The translations under genes were made by a program, and so were the position numbers. This document shows, piece after piece, positions 1 to 9,889 of a stretch of 64,000 nucleotides of DNA. The number at the start of each line of letters is the position of its first letter. The first letter of the stretch is position 1. The notes beneath the pieces were generated by a model that saw only the letters and a list, made by a program, of their open reading frames with translations, had not been told where the DNA came from and did not search any database. Source of the DNA: Arthrobacter sp. efr-133-TYG-118 (GTDB lineage Bacteria; Actinomycetota; Actinomycetes; Actinomycetales; Micrococcaceae); NCBI RefSeq assembly GCF_030209755.1, contig NZ_JARVRH010000020.1:1-64000 (forward strand), read 5' to 3'.

Positions 1-984
<984 letters not shown>

Positions 985-1139
985 CCACACAAACACGATC
1001 ACTGCTTGCGTCCACTATGTGGTTCCCGAACAACAACCCGGCACCGGTTTGTTCGCCCAGGAACCAACAACTGAATAACAACACCACAGTTGTAACCACA
1101 GTCTTCCCACCCCGCACCCGTGCGGGGACGGGTAACAGG

Positions 1140-1259
1140 GTTACGGCGGTCATAGCGTGGGGGAAACGCCCGGTCCCATTCCGAACCCGGAAGCTAAGAC
1201 CCACAGCGCCGATGGTACTGCACCCGGGAGGGTGTGGGAGAGTAGGACACCGCCGGACA
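1140..1259 (+). rRNA. 5S ribosomal RNA
   Basis: The start GTTACGGCGGTCATAGCG pairs with the end of the gene (CACCGCCGGAC) to form helix I. The internal CCCATTCCGAACCCGGAAG is the standard loop B/C sequence. Length of about 118-120 nt fits 5S rRNA. It is the last gene of the rRNA operon that begins left of the window. Confidence 0.95.
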
Positions 1260-1271
1260 ACCATTAACGGC

Positions 1272-1300
1272 CAGGCCCCGACACACCATGTCGGGGCCTG
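1272..1300 (+). terminator. rRNA operon terminator hairpin
   Basis: A perfect 12-bp stem (CAGGCCCCGACA / TGTCGGGGCCTG) with a 5-nt loop lies 12 nt after the 5S gene. It is followed by ACCCATTTAA rather than a long T run, as is common for actinobacterial terminators. Confidence 0.8.
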
Positions 1301-1329
1301 ACCCATTTAACCACCCCCAACACGCCCCG

Positions 1330-1434
1330 GCTCACCTATCAACGGTTGTCGGCGGACGCCCGCTCACGTATGTGCCGGTTTCCACGGATCCCGGCTCACG
1401 TATGAAGGGTTGCGGGCCGACCCCGCTCACCTAT
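1330..1434. repeat. Left array of 32-bp-period repeats (inverted orientation)
   Basis: The core GCTCAC(C/G)TAT occurs at 1330, 1362, 1394 and 1425, spacing 32, 32 and 31 bp. Sequence between cores is only loosely conserved (GC-rich, CGGACGCCC-like). The core is the reverse complement of the core in the right-hand array at 1473-1665. No gene was recognised between the 5S terminator and the HU gene; frames reading through here on the minus strand are driven by the repeats. Confidence 0.8.
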
Positions 1435-1472
1435 GAGCCGGACCGGACCCCAGGCCTCCACCCGCCCTCAGC

Positions 1473-1665
1473 AGAAATGAGCGGGCGTCCGGGGAAAGCC
1501 CGGCATATGTGAGCGGGCGTCCCGCCCGGACCCGCTATATGTGAGCGGGCGTCCGGCCGGGACCGGCTATATGTGAGCGCGCGACCCGCCCGGACCCGCC
1601 ATATGTGAGCGGGCGTCCGGCCCGCACCCGCCCATATGTGAGCGGGCGTCCGGGGGTCGGGGAGT
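1473..1665. repeat. Right array of 32-bp-period repeats
   Basis: ATATGTGAGC cores begin at 1505, 1537, 1569, 1601 and 1634 (spacing 32, 32, 32, 33), mostly followed by GGGCGTCCGGCCCGGACC-like sequence. A degenerate unit (AGAAATGAGC, then GGGCGTCCGG) begins at 1473, again 32 bp away. Orientation is opposite to the array at 1330-1434. The remaining stretch 1666-1842 is the leader of the HU gene; I see no further gene in it. Confidence 0.85.
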
Positions 1666-1842
1666 TCGCCCGCGGCGGAATTGACCCCCAAAAGCGCCCG
1701 AAATAGGGTGAATTTGGTCAAAAAAGCGCGGAAACACGCGGAATTTGCTGGCCGCGCCCTCCCAAGCTGGTAAGTTTTCGAACAGTGGCTCGCACGCATG
1801 CCGTGTGTGAGCTCCAAAATCGTAAAGTCCAGGAGGACACAA

Positions 1843-2127
1843 ATGGCTAAGAACCGTAGCGAACTGGTTTCCGAGGTTGCTGGCAAGGCTGGCACCAGCC
1901 AGGCTGCAGTCAACTCCGTGCTCGATGCCCTGTTCGAAGTTTTCGAGACTTCCGTCGCCGCTGGCGAGAAGATCACCATTCCGGGCTGGCTCGCCATCGA
2001 GCGCACCGACCGCGCAGCCCGCACGGGCCGCAACCCGCAGACCGGCGAGACCATCCAGATCGCCGCTGGCCACAGCGTCAAGCTGACCGCCGGCTCCAAG
2101 CTGAAGGCAGCTGTCGCCAAGAAGTAA
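1843..2127 (+). CDS. hup: HU-family DNA-binding protein
   Basis: A 94-residue nucleoid protein of the HU/IHF family, expected to bind and bend DNA as a dimer. The N-terminal helical part (MAKNRSELVSEVAGKAG) and the beta-arm region with GRNPQTGE (about residues 65-72) followed by IQIAAGHSVKLTAGSKLK are typical. There is no long Lys/Ala-rich C-terminal tail of the kind seen in mycobacterial HupB. The start is ATG 1843 because AGGAGG lies 8 nt upstream; an in-frame ATG at 1798 would add 15 unrelated residues. It stands alone between the rRNA operon with its repeat field and a strong terminator, so it is probably a monocistronic, highly expressed gene. Confidence 0.95.
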   Translation: MAKNRSELVSEVAGKAGTSQAAVNSVLDALFEVFETSVAAGEKITIPGWLAIERTDRAARTGRNPQTGETIQIAAGHSVKLTAGSKLKAAVAKK

Positions 2128-2149
2128 GACACTTCGGCGAACGCCTAGG

Positions 2150-2186
2150 AAAGGCGGCAACCTGCGGGTTGCCGCCTTTCTGCTTT
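2150..2186 (+). terminator. Rho-independent terminator of the HU gene
   Basis: A 13-bp stem, AAAGGCGGCAACC (2150-2162) pairing with GGTTGCCGCCTTT (2167-2179), has a 4-nt loop and is followed by CTGCTTT. It lies 22 nt after the HU stop codon. Confidence 0.9.
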
Positions 2187-2233
2187 AATCCGCCCGATTC
2201 GCCGCGCCGCCGACGTTAGCGGACAATGGATAG

Positions 2234-4399
2234 GTGCCATCAGCCAAAACTCCCGCCACTGCCCCTTCGCCCGCTTCCAAGCCGGGAACCAAGGCAGGCG
2301 CTGCCATGGAAGGCATCTCCTTGCCGTGGCAGCTGGCGGGCTTCGCTGCGCTCCTCCTGGCTCTCGCGGGCGCCCTGATCTTCTCAGGCGCCTCGGCCGC
2401 GCGACAGGTCTCTGATCCAGGCGCCTTGGTCCGCTGGGGGCTGCCCGTCGCCAAAGCGATTCACAACGTGTCCTTGGCGACTGTGATCGGCGGACTGATC
2501 TTCGCCGTCGTTATCCTTCCCAAGCACGTATCCCGGTCCAGGGGCGACGATGCCCCTGAACACCCCGCATTCACCCGCGCCTTGGCTGTAGCGGCAGCAG
2601 CAGGCGCCGCCTGGACGCTCTCCGCCGTCGCGGTCCTTGTGCTGACGTACGCGGATGTGGCCGGGCAGAGCCTCTCCGGGGACGCGCAGTTCACTGCTTC
2701 CCTCGTCTATTTCATGACGGATATCCAGACGGGCCAGGCGTGGCTCGCGGTGACGATCATCGCGGCGATTGTCACGACGGCGTTGTTCGGCGTCCGCTCG
2801 TTGGCGGGACTCGCGATGACGCTCGTCCTGGCCCTGGGCGGACTGGTGCCGAGCGCGCTGATCGGCCACTCCGCGAGTTCCAGCGACCATGAGGGTGCCA
2901 TCAATTCGCTCGGCCTTCACTTGGTGGGCGTGTCCACTTGGGTGGGCGGCATCATCATGCTTGCTGTCCTGTCGAGCCTCCTACGGGGTTCCAAGGCAAC
3001 AGGCACCAAGGACATTACAGAGCAGACGCTCCGCCGGTTCTCCCCTCTGGCAGGCTTTGCCTTCGTGCTGGTCTTCGCCTCGGGCGTCGTCAACGCGAGC
3101 ATTCGCGTCACAAGCTTTTCGGCTTTGGTCGGCACCCCCTATGGGCAGATCATCCTGGCGAAGGCGCTGGCCACTGTTGTCCTCGGTGGCATTGGTTTCA
3201 TGCACCGCCAGTGGGTGATTCCGCAGTTGGGCCGCAAGTCCATGACTACGCGTCGCGTGCTATGGCAGCTGGTGTTGGTTGAACTCCTGGTGATGGGCGC
3301 GACGTCGGGACTCGCCGTCGCGCTGGCCAGTTCGGCACCGCCGCTGCCCACCACTTACGCGCCGGACGCCTCGCCGGCCTTTATCCTGTCCGGTTACGAG
3401 CTGCCGCCCGAACTGACGCCCGCGCGCTGGTTGACCGAGTGGCGCTTCGACTGGCTTTGGGTGGCTGTGGCCCTCTTCGGCGCGGCGAGCTACATCCTCG
3501 GCGTGGTCAAGGTCCGCCGCCGCGGTGACTCCTGGTCATGGTTCCGTGCCGCTAACTGGATGATCGGCCTGGTGGTCCTGACCTACATCACGTCCGGACC
3601 GCCGTCGGTCTACGGCCGCATACTGTTCTCCGCGCACATGGTGGACCACATGGCATTGACGATGGTGGCCCCGCTGTTCCTTGTCCTGGGTTCGCCGGTC
3701 ACGTTGGCATTGCGGGCCCTGCCGTCACGCGGCGAAGGATCGCGCGGGGACGGCTCCCGTGGCCTGCGCGAATGGCTCCTGGTGTTTGTGCACTCGAAGT
3801 TCTCCCAAGTGGTGACGCACCCGCTGTTTGCCGCCGCGAACTTTGCCGGCTCGATCGTCCTGTTCTACTTCTCGGACGCGTTCGGCTGGGCGATGCGTGA
3901 GCACGTGGGCCATGAACTGATGAACCTGCACTTCCTGCTGACCGGCTACATCTTTGTCCTCACCATGATCGGCACCGACCCGTTGCCCCGACGGGCGCCC
4001 TACCCGATGCGTTTGCTCCTCTTGCTCGCCACGATGGGCTTCCACGCATTCTTCGGCGTGTCCATCATGGGAGGCACCGGGCTGCTGGCCGCCGACTACT
4101 TCGGCAATCTCGGCCGGACCTGGGGACAATCGGCCTTGCTCGACCAGCAGACAGGCGGTGCCGTGGCCTGGGGAATCGGCGAAGTTCCCACCTTGCTGGT
4201 GGCCATCGGCGTCGCGGTCATGTGGTCGCGCTCGGATGAGCGGGAGACCAAACGCACCGACCGGGCGGCCGACAGGAATAACGACGCCGACCTTAATGCT
4301 TACAACGATATGTTTGCGCGGCTTGCAGACCGCGATGCGAAACTGATTGATCGGGACGTCAAGCAGCCCGAAAGCAAGACCAACCTGGAAGGACGCTGA
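2234..4399 (+). CDS. CopD-CtaG fusion membrane protein (copper handling / oxidase assembly)
   Basis: A 721-residue polytopic membrane protein with two recognisable halves. Residues about 35-365 look like the CopD copper-resistance family (many hydrophobic helices, GLHLVGVSTWVGG near 225). Residues about 410-690 look like the CtaG cytochrome c oxidase assembly family (SAHMVDHMALTMVAPLFL, then LMNLHFLLTGYIF and FHAFFGVSIMG with conserved His). The inferred role is copper movement across the membrane and delivery to the terminal oxidase. GTG 2234 gives the longest frame but no clear ribosome-binding site is seen; ATG 2306 is an alternative. The C-terminal 40 residues are charged and cytoplasmic. 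The stop overlaps the next start (TGATG), so the two are co-translated. Confidence 0.85.
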   Translation: MPSAKTPATAPSPASKPGTKAGAAMEGISLPWQLAGFAALLLALAGALIFSGASAARQVSDPGALVRWGLPVAKAIHNVSLATVIGGLIFAVVILPKHVSRSRGDDAPEHPAFTRALAVAAAAGAAWTLSAVAVLVLTYADVAGQSLSGDAQFTASLVYFMTDIQTGQAWLAVTIIAAIVTTALFGVRSLAGLAMTLVLALGGLVPSALIGHSASSSDHEGAINSLGLHLVGVSTWVGGIIMLAVLSSLLRGSKATGTKDITEQTLRRFSPLAGFAFVLVFASGVVNASIRVTSFSALVGTPYGQIILAKALATVVLGGIGFMHRQWVIPQLGRKSMTTRRVLWQLVLVELLVMGATSGLAVALASSAPPLPTTYAPDASPAFILSGYELPPELTPARWLTEWRFDWLWVAVALFGAASYILGVVKVRRRGDSWSWFRAANWMIGLVVLTYITSGPPSVYGRILFSAHMVDHMALTMVAPLFLVLGSPVTLALRALPSRGEGSRGDGSRGLREWLLVFVHSKFSQVVTHPLFAAANFAGSIVLFYFSDAFGWAMREHVGHELMNLHFLLTGYIFVLTMIGTDPLPRRAPYPMRLLLLLATMGFHAFFGVSIMGGTGLLAADYFGNLGRTWGQSALLDQQTGGAVAWGIGEVPTLLVAIGVAVMWSRSDERETKRTDRAADRNNDADLNAYNDMFARLADRDAKLIDRDVKQPESKTNLEGR

Positions 4400-6372
4400 T
4401 GAGCGAATCCGTACGCACCCAACTGCGTGTCCGCGCCTCTGAACTGGTGGGCCGTGGCTGGCTCAACACCGGCGGGAAGACCCTGGACCTGGAAGCGCTG
4501 CGCGGCAAGATCGTGCTGCTGGACTTCTGGACGTTCTGCTGCATCAACTGCCTGCATGTCCTGGATGAGCTGCGCCCGCTCGAGGAAAAATACTCCGACG
4601 TACTGGTGACGGTCGGCGTGCACTCGCCCAAGTTCGAGCACGAAGCCGATCCCGTGGCCCTCGCATCCGCCGTGGAGCGCTACGAGATCCACCACCCCGT
4701 CCTGGACGACCCCGAGCTCGCCACGTGGAAGGCCTACACGGCCCGCGCCTGGCCGACACTGGTGGTTGTGGACCCCGAGGGCTACATCGTGGCGCACCTT
4801 TCCGGCGAAGGCCACGCAGACGGCCTTGCGGTGCTCCTCGAGGAGCTCGTGGCCGAGCACGAAGCCAAGGGGACCCTCCACCGCGGCGACGGCCCCTACG
4901 TGGCTCCCGTCCCGACGTCGGGCACCCTGCGCTTCCCCGGCAAGGCGACCCAGCTGGACAACGGCAACTACTTGGTCGTCGATTCCGGCCACCACCGTTT
5001 GGTGGAACTGCGACCGGACCTAGAGACCGTGGAGCGCGTCATCGGCTCCGGAACCAAGGGTTACCTGGACGGCGCGGCGGAAATTGCCCAGTTCAACGAG
5101 CCGCAGGGCGTGGCGGTACTCCCGGCGTCGCTGGCTTGGCAGCTCGGTTACGAAGCAGTGGTCGCGGACACCGTGAACCACCGCCTCCGCGGCGTGACGC
5201 TCAGCTCGGGCTATGTGCAGACCGTTGCTGGCAACGGCGTACAGCGACTGCTCGACGCCGGCCCTGCCCGGGTGACGGAAAGCGGCGCCGGTGTTTGGGC
5301 TGAACACCACGACGCCGGTCCGGCTGACTTCGCGGCCGACGCGATCGACGTCGGGGTACTGGGTGTTGGGACCGGGGTCTCCCTGTCCTCGCCGTGGGAC
5401 GTGGTGTGGAGCGAGAAGCTGCAGCGCGTTGTCATCGCGATGGCCGGCACGCACCAGATCTTCGCCTTCGAGCCTCTCAGCGGTGAGGTATCCATCCTGG
5501 CAGGCTCGGGCCTTGAAGGTTTGCTTAACGGAGCCGCCGAGGAAGCCTGGTTCGCCCAGCCTTCCGGCCTGGCCGTGGATGCGGAAGACAACATCTGGGT
5601 GGCCGACTCCGAGACCTCTGCGTTGCGGCGCCTGGTCCTCGGCGAAACCGGTGTGCTCGTTGAGTCGGCCGTGGGCAAGGGCCTGTTCGATTTCGGCTTC
5701 CGGGACGGCGAGGCCACCGCAGCTCGCCTGCAGCACCCCCTGGGTGTCACAGTGCTCCCTGATGGCTCCGTCGCCATCGCAGACACCTACAACGGTGCCG
5801 TGCGGCGCTACGATCCCGCGACCAAGACGGTTTCCACCCTGGCACGGGGGCTCGCCGAGCCGAGCGACGTCGTCGTGGTCTACCCGGAAGGCGGCGAACC
5901 GCTGTTGGTGGTGGTCGAATCCAACAAGCACCAACTGGTCCTGGTTCCCATCCCCAAGGAAGCCCAACAGGTGGACGAGGGGGCATCGCAAACGCAGCGG
6001 CCCAAGAGCCCCGTGGCGCCAGGGAACCTGGAGCTCACCGTGCGCTTCACGGCCCCTACCGGCCAGAAGCTCGACGACCGCTGGGGCGACCCTACGCAGC
6101 TCAAGATCTCCTCGACCCCGCCCGAGCTGCTGCTTTCGGGTGGTGGTACGTCCGTGGGGCTGCTGCGGACCCTCGAGCTGTCCGCGGACGTGCCTGAGGG
6201 GATCCTCCACATTACGGCCCGGGCGGCTGCGTGTGATGGCCCGGAGACCGAGGACGGAGAAATCCCCGATCACGCCGCGTGCCACCTCTACCAGCAAGAC
6301 TGGGGCATCCCCGTGGTCCTGCAGGCCGACGGGGACTCCGAACTGGTGCTTGACCTGCGCGGGATGGACTAG
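4399..6372 (+). CDS. Thioredoxin-like domain plus NHL-repeat protein
   Basis: A 657-residue protein. Residues about 25-150 form a TlpA/thioredoxin-like domain with FWTFCCINC (CxxC-type redox centre) and the cis-Pro region AWPTLVV. Residues about 170-520 contain NHL/beta-propeller repeats (FNEPQGVAV, LSSPWDVV, FAQPSGLAVD, LQHPLGVTV). A beta-rich domain of about 120 residues ends the protein. This is the NHLRC2-like architecture widespread in bacteria. No signal peptide is visible, so it is predicted cytoplasmic. Translational coupling to the CopD-CtaG gene suggests a redox or scaffold role tied to copper or oxidase assembly; this link is inference. The family's biochemical function is not established to my knowledge. 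Confidence 0.85.
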   Translation: MSESVRTQLRVRASELVGRGWLNTGGKTLDLEALRGKIVLLDFWTFCCINCLHVLDELRPLEEKYSDVLVTVGVHSPKFEHEADPVALASAVERYEIHHPVLDDPELATWKAYTARAWPTLVVVDPEGYIVAHLSGEGHADGLAVLLEELVAEHEAKGTLHRGDGPYVAPVPTSGTLRFPGKATQLDNGNYLVVDSGHHRLVELRPDLETVERVIGSGTKGYLDGAAEIAQFNEPQGVAVLPASLAWQLGYEAVVADTVNHRLRGVTLSSGYVQTVAGNGVQRLLDAGPARVTESGAGVWAEHHDAGPADFAADAIDVGVLGVGTGVSLSSPWDVVWSEKLQRVVIAMAGTHQIFAFEPLSGEVSILAGSGLEGLLNGAAEEAWFAQPSGLAVDAEDNIWVADSETSALRRLVLGETGVLVESAVGKGLFDFGFRDGEATAARLQHPLGVTVLPDGSVAIADTYNGAVRRYDPATKTVSTLARGLAEPSDVVVVYPEGGEPLLVVVESNKHQLVLVPIPKEAQQVDEGASQTQRPKSPVAPGNLELTVRFTAPTGQKLDDRWGDPTQLKISSTPPELLLSGGGTSVGLLRTLELSADVPEGILHITARAAACDGPETEDGEIPDHAACHLYQQDWGIPVVLQADGDSELVLDLRGMD

Positions 6373-6383
6373 GCCGGGGTTGG

Positions 6384-6399
6384 CGCGGCTTTTGCCGCG
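6384..6399 (+). terminator. Small hairpin between convergent genes
   Basis: CGCGGC-TTTT-GCCGCG (6-bp stem, 4-nt loop) lies 12 nt after the NHL gene stop and 30 nt before the end of the convergent gene on the minus strand. No T run follows, so assignment as a terminator is weak. Confidence 0.4.
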
Positions 6400-6428
6400 T
6401 GACGCAGGGCCGTTAACAAAGGCGCAGC

Positions 6429-7427
6429 CTAGAAGCTCACCAGCGGGGTGACCGTGATGGTGTCCGCCCCTATGTCCAGACGCGTGGTGAAGCTGAAGTC
6501 GTGAACGGCGCTGAGGTCGCCGACGAGCCCGCTGAAGAGGTCGATTTCCCGGGCTGTTACCTTGGCTTTGCCGTTGAGGGGCGCCACGACCCACTCTCCG
6601 TTAAAGGGGTCGATGCTGACCTTGGGATACTCCGTGATCTGCCATTTGATGGTGCCATCCACCACCCGGCTGTTGGTCACGTGGTAGAACGGGCAGTCGG
6701 GCTGGAGCTTTTGCTGCTTGGTGGCGTCAGCGGCGCAGGTGTCCAGGAATTCCTTGACCTTGTCGCTCACCACCTTGATCATGGCGTCCGTGGGCTTGGT
6801 CAGAAGGTTGAGGGGTGCCTGAGGTAGGGCTCCTGTGGTCACCGACGTGCTGGTAGTCGGCGCCGAGAAATATTTGCCGGTGAGGCTGGCTTCGTACTGG
6901 CCCGGATAAAACACGGCAAAGCTGTTGCGGCCATTGGGCAAGTTCACCGGGACGCCGTTCAGCGTCGCCTCGTTGGCGTTCACCACGGTGACCTCGATCG
7001 TCGGCAAGGATGACGGCACGAAGGACCACTTGCCGAAGAACAGCCACTCGGTGCCCGTCCGTTCAAGCAGGAAGTCCGAGTGCAGCGCCTTGCCGTCGAT
7101 CTGATAATCCATGGGGACCGTCACCCGGTTGCCGCCACGGGATTCGGCGTTGCCGAGTTTGACATCGGTGATTTTCGACGCCGCCGTCTGCAGGGCGGTA
7201 CCGTCCAGCATGGCGGCATTGGCGTTGGGCACGGACGCGTGCAGGAGCCCGAGGGCTTCCCCGCCATGGCCCTTCTGGAGGGCCGAAAGGTAATCGCGCA
7301 CTTGCTGCTGCGGGCTGGCGATGGAGTTGCTCACCAGGTTGACGGAAACGATCGCAGCGGCCACGGCAAGCATCAGACCGAGCAGCCACCCGGCCGCGGT
7401 CTTGACCAACGCTTGACTCAACTGCAC
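6429..7427 (-). CDS. Membrane-anchored protein of unknown function
   Basis: A 332-residue protein I do not recognise. Residues about 8-32 (AAGWLLGLMLAVAAAIVSVNLV) form one transmembrane helix or uncleaved signal anchor; the rest is hydrophilic and beta-rich and is predicted outside the membrane. A DUF4878/NTF2-like pattern (VRDYLSALQKGHGGEALGLL, residues about 43-62) followed by a beta domain resembles other actinobacterial exported proteins. The two Cys (in TCAADA and DCPFYH, residues about 230-250) could form a disulfide. It is convergent with the NHL gene. It may be co-transcribed with the HerA-like gene upstream (107 nt gap), but nothing links their functions. Confidence 0.75.
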   Translation of the reverse strand: MQLSQALVKTAAGWLLGLMLAVAAAIVSVNLVSNSIASPQQQVRDYLSALQKGHGGEALGLLHASVPNANAAMLDGTALQTAASKITDVKLGNAESRGGNRVTVPMDYQIDGKALHSDFLLERTGTEWLFFGKWSFVPSSLPTIEVTVVNANEATLNGVPVNLPNGRNSFAVFYPGQYEASLTGKYFSAPTTSTSVTTGALPQAPLNLLTKPTDAMIKVVSDKVKEFLDTCAADATKQQKLQPDCPFYHVTNSRVVDGTIKWQITEYPKVSIDPFNGEWVVAPLNGKAKVTAREIDLFSGLVGDLSAVHDFSFTTRLDIGADTITVTPLVSF

Positions 7428-7534
7428 GCCCTTTACGTTACCCGCCGGTTCGGCAATACCTCGTCATCCCTTCCCTCACGTGACGACTGAACCTGCTTTG
7501 GGGGAGGGGCCCGACGGCGGGCGGCAGCTCCGCT

Positions 7535-9238
7535 CTAGCGGCGCCGGCGCGATGAGGTTCCGAACACTCCGCGGAGCAGTTCCCGGCCGAGTTGCGTGCC
7601 GAAGGACCGTGCCATGCTCTTGATCCCGCCGCCGAGCGCACCGCCTAGGACGCCTGCGAGATCGCCCATCATCCGGTCTTGCTGCGGTGCGGGTGCCGGT
7701 GCATTCGCCGGCGAAGCGGGCGGCCACTCTACGGGGGCGGAGCCTGGCAGTGGACGGTTGCTGGGACGGCCAAGGATCTCTTCCTCGATCCGGCGGGCGT
7801 CGGCATCCACGGCACGGAGGTCAAGGGAGGCAGGTACCGGAGGCTGACCTGGCGCTGCCTCTCCCGTGGCGGGTGCGGTCGCTTTGCCGCTGAGTTTCTC
7901 GTAGGCCGAAATATTGTCCACGGCCGTGCCGTACTTCGGCAGCAGCGGGGAAGCTGCGATGGTGCTGCCGATCAGCTCGTCCGTGCTGGGTCCCATCACG
8001 GATTCCGGAGCACGCAGCTTCGTGAGCGCCACGGGCGTGGGCGCACCCCTTTCGTTCATGACGGTGATGACCGCTTCGCCGATACCGGCCGAGGTGAGGG
8101 TTTCCTCAAGGTCGTAGTCGCTCACCGGGAACGTGGACACGGTGGCCTTGAGCGCTTTGGCGTCCTCCGGGGTGAACGCGCGCAGGGCGTGCTGGACCCG
8201 GTTGGCAAGCTGGCCGAGGACGGCGACAGGAACATCCTTGGGTGTCTGGGTGACGAAGAATATCCCGACCCCCTTGGACCGGATGAGCCGTACCGTGGTG
8301 GTGATGGCTTCGAGGAAGGCCTTGGATGCGCCGGTGAAGAGCAAATGGGCTTCGTCGAGGAAGAACACCAGCTTGGGCTTGTCCAGGTCTCCCGCCTCGG
8401 GCAGGTTTTCGAACAGGTCCGCAAGCAGCCACATGAGGAACGTCGAGAACAGCATGGGTTTGGTCTGGAGCGTCGGCAATTCGAGGCAACTGATCACGCC
8501 GCGGCTGTCCGGGGCCGTGCGGAGAAGTTCCGCGGTATCGAATTCCGGCTCGCCAAAGAACTTCTCCATGCCTTGGGCCTCGAGATTCACGAGCTCGCGC
8601 AGGATGACGCCGGCCGTGGCCTTGGATAGTCCGCCGAGGTCCTCGAGTTCAGCCTTGCCCTCGTCCGAGGTCAGGAACTGGATGACTGCCCGCAGGTCTT
8701 TGAGGTCGATCAGTTCCAGTTTTCTCTGGTCGGCGAAGTGGAAGATCAGCTGCAGGCTGGATTCCTGGGTGTCGTTGAGCTCCATGATGCGTGAAAGCAG
8801 AATCGGGCCGAACGAGGTGATCGTTGCGCGGACGGGAACGCCGTTGCCATCGCCGCCCAGCGAGAGAAACTCGACTGGAAAAGCCTTGCCCACCCACTGT
8901 TGGCCGAGGCTCGCGGTGCGCGCCGTGAGTTTTTCGGTGGCCGTCGCGGCGGTGGCGAGTCCTGAAAGGTCTCCTTTGATGTCCGCCAGGAAGACGGGGA
9001 CCCCGGCGGTGGAGAGCTGTTCTGCCATCATGTGCAGGGTGACGGTCTTGCCGGTGCCCGTGGCCCCGGCCACCAAGCCGTGCCGGTTCATCATGGACAG
9101 TGGCAACCGGACTTGCGCTTCTTTGTGGACTTCACCGTCGACGATGGCGGCACCTAGCTCGATCGTGGCGCCATCGAGGGTGTATCCCTGCTGGATCGTA
9201 GCGATTTTTTCAGCTGTGGATTTCTTGGCCATGCGCAT
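7535..9238 (-). CDS. HerA-like ATPase (helicase HerA domain, DUF853 type)
   Basis: A 567-residue P-loop ATPase of the HerA/FtsK superfamily, the stand-alone bacterial form once called DUF853. Walker A is GATGTGKTVT (about residues 58-67), Walker B is KLVFFLDEAHLLF (about 296-308), and an arginine-finger/sensor region FFVTQTPKDVP lies at about 334-344. A Pro/Ala-rich segment (about 475-540) precedes a short basic C-terminus ending SSRRRR. HerA proteins translocate along double-stranded DNA with partner nucleases, but no NurA-like or SIR2-like partner is adjacent, so the role here is unknown. The start may be the second Met (9232), since homologous N-termini usually begin near MAKKS. Confidence 0.88.
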   Translation of the reverse strand: MRMAKKSTAEKIATIQQGYTLDGATIELGAAIVDGEVHKEAQVRLPLSMMNRHGLVAGATGTGKTVTLHMMAEQLSTAGVPVFLADIKGDLSGLATAATATEKLTARTASLGQQWVGKAFPVEFLSLGGDGNGVPVRATITSFGPILLSRIMELNDTQESSLQLIFHFADQRKLELIDLKDLRAVIQFLTSDEGKAELEDLGGLSKATAGVILRELVNLEAQGMEKFFGEPEFDTAELLRTAPDSRGVISCLELPTLQTKPMLFSTFLMWLLADLFENLPEAGDLDKPKLVFFLDEAHLLFTGASKAFLEAITTTVRLIRSKGVGIFFVTQTPKDVPVAVLGQLANRVQHALRAFTPEDAKALKATVSTFPVSDYDLEETLTSAGIGEAVITVMNERGAPTPVALTKLRAPESVMGPSTDELIGSTIAASPLLPKYGTAVDNISAYEKLSGKATAPATGEAAPGQPPVPASLDLRAVDADARRIEEEILGRPSNRPLPGSAPVEWPPASPANAPAPAPQQDRMMGDLAGVLGGALGGGIKSMARSFGTQLGRELLRGVFGTSSRRRR

Positions 9239-9287
9239 AGCCTAGTGGTGCAGGGCCGCGGTTTGGCCGAAGAATTTGCCTGACTGC

Positions 9288-9845
9288 TTATGCCCGCTTG
9301 GCGTACCTGAGGTAGACGACGCCGTTGCCAAAGCGATGTTCATCCAACAGCTCAAGGGCCAGGCCCACGCCGTCGGGGAGGAATTGTTTGCCGCCTCCGA
9401 CGACCACCGGCGTGAGGAAGAGACAGAACTCGTCCACCAGTCCGGCCTTGATGGCTTGGGCTGCTAGGACCGTGCCACCAATGGACATATCCTGCTCGGA
9501 CGACTCTTTCAGCGCGCGGATGGCTCCGGCGTCGAACTCCCGCTCAAGGCGTGTCTTTGCGGTGGACGGACTTTCCAAGCTTGTGGAATACACGATCTTG
9601 TCCGCGGCACGCCAGATCTCCGCGTAGTCCCGCATGACCGGTGGTTCCTCGGAAAGGGACATGTCCTCCCATGCGGACATGACCTCGTACATTCGCCTGC
9701 CATAGAGGTTCGTGCCGATGGGCCGCTCCAAGTCGTTGACGAAGGTGTGCACTTCTTCGTCCGGCATGCTCCAATCGAATTTCCCGTCGGCATCGGCGGT
9801 GTAGCCGTCCAGGGACATGATCCCTGCGTAGATCAGTTTCGCCAT
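9288..9845 (-). CDS. Dihydrofolate reductase-like protein (RibD C-terminal family)
   Basis: A 185-residue protein of the RibD_C/DHFR-like family. It begins MAKLIYAGIMSLDGYTAD and contains NLYGRRMYEVM (about 50-60), IGGTVLAAQAIKAGLVDE (about 128-145) and PVVVGGGKQFLPDG near the C-terminus, all standard for this family of NADPH-binding reductases. ATG 9845 was chosen because family members start at this position; an upstream GTG at 9860 adds five residues. It is divergent from the DinB-family gene with 44 nt between them. The substrate is unknown; most such free-standing proteins have no assigned reaction. Confidence 0.88.
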   Translation of the reverse strand: MAKLIYAGIMSLDGYTADADGKFDWSMPDEEVHTFVNDLERPIGTNLYGRRMYEVMSAWEDMSLSEEPPVMRDYAEIWRAADKIVYSTSLESPSTAKTRLEREFDAGAIRALKESSEQDMSIGGTVLAAQAIKAGLVDEFCLFLTPVVVGGGKQFLPDGVGLALELLDEHRFGNGVVYLRYAKRA

Positions 9846-9889
9846 GCACAGACGGTACACACTCGCGACGGCAACGGTATAGTGCCCGG

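Noticed and set aside
1330..1665. CRISPR array
   Set aside because: The period is only 32 bp, so there is no room for unique spacers, the intervening sequence is itself repeated, and no cas genes are present.
1431..2160. Minus-strand frames of about 200-230 codons over the repeat field and HU gene
   Set aside because: They run antisense to HU and are kept open by the 32-bp repeats, with no ribosome-binding site or known family.
5020..6594. Long minus-strand frame (524 codons) opposite the NHL gene
   Set aside because: Shadow of the high-GC coding strand; composition rich in Arg/Gly/His and no recognisable domain.
7535..9238. HerA-based antiphage defence system
   Set aside because: The ATPase is of the stand-alone DUF853 type and no SIR2, NurA or DUF4297-like partner gene is next to it.
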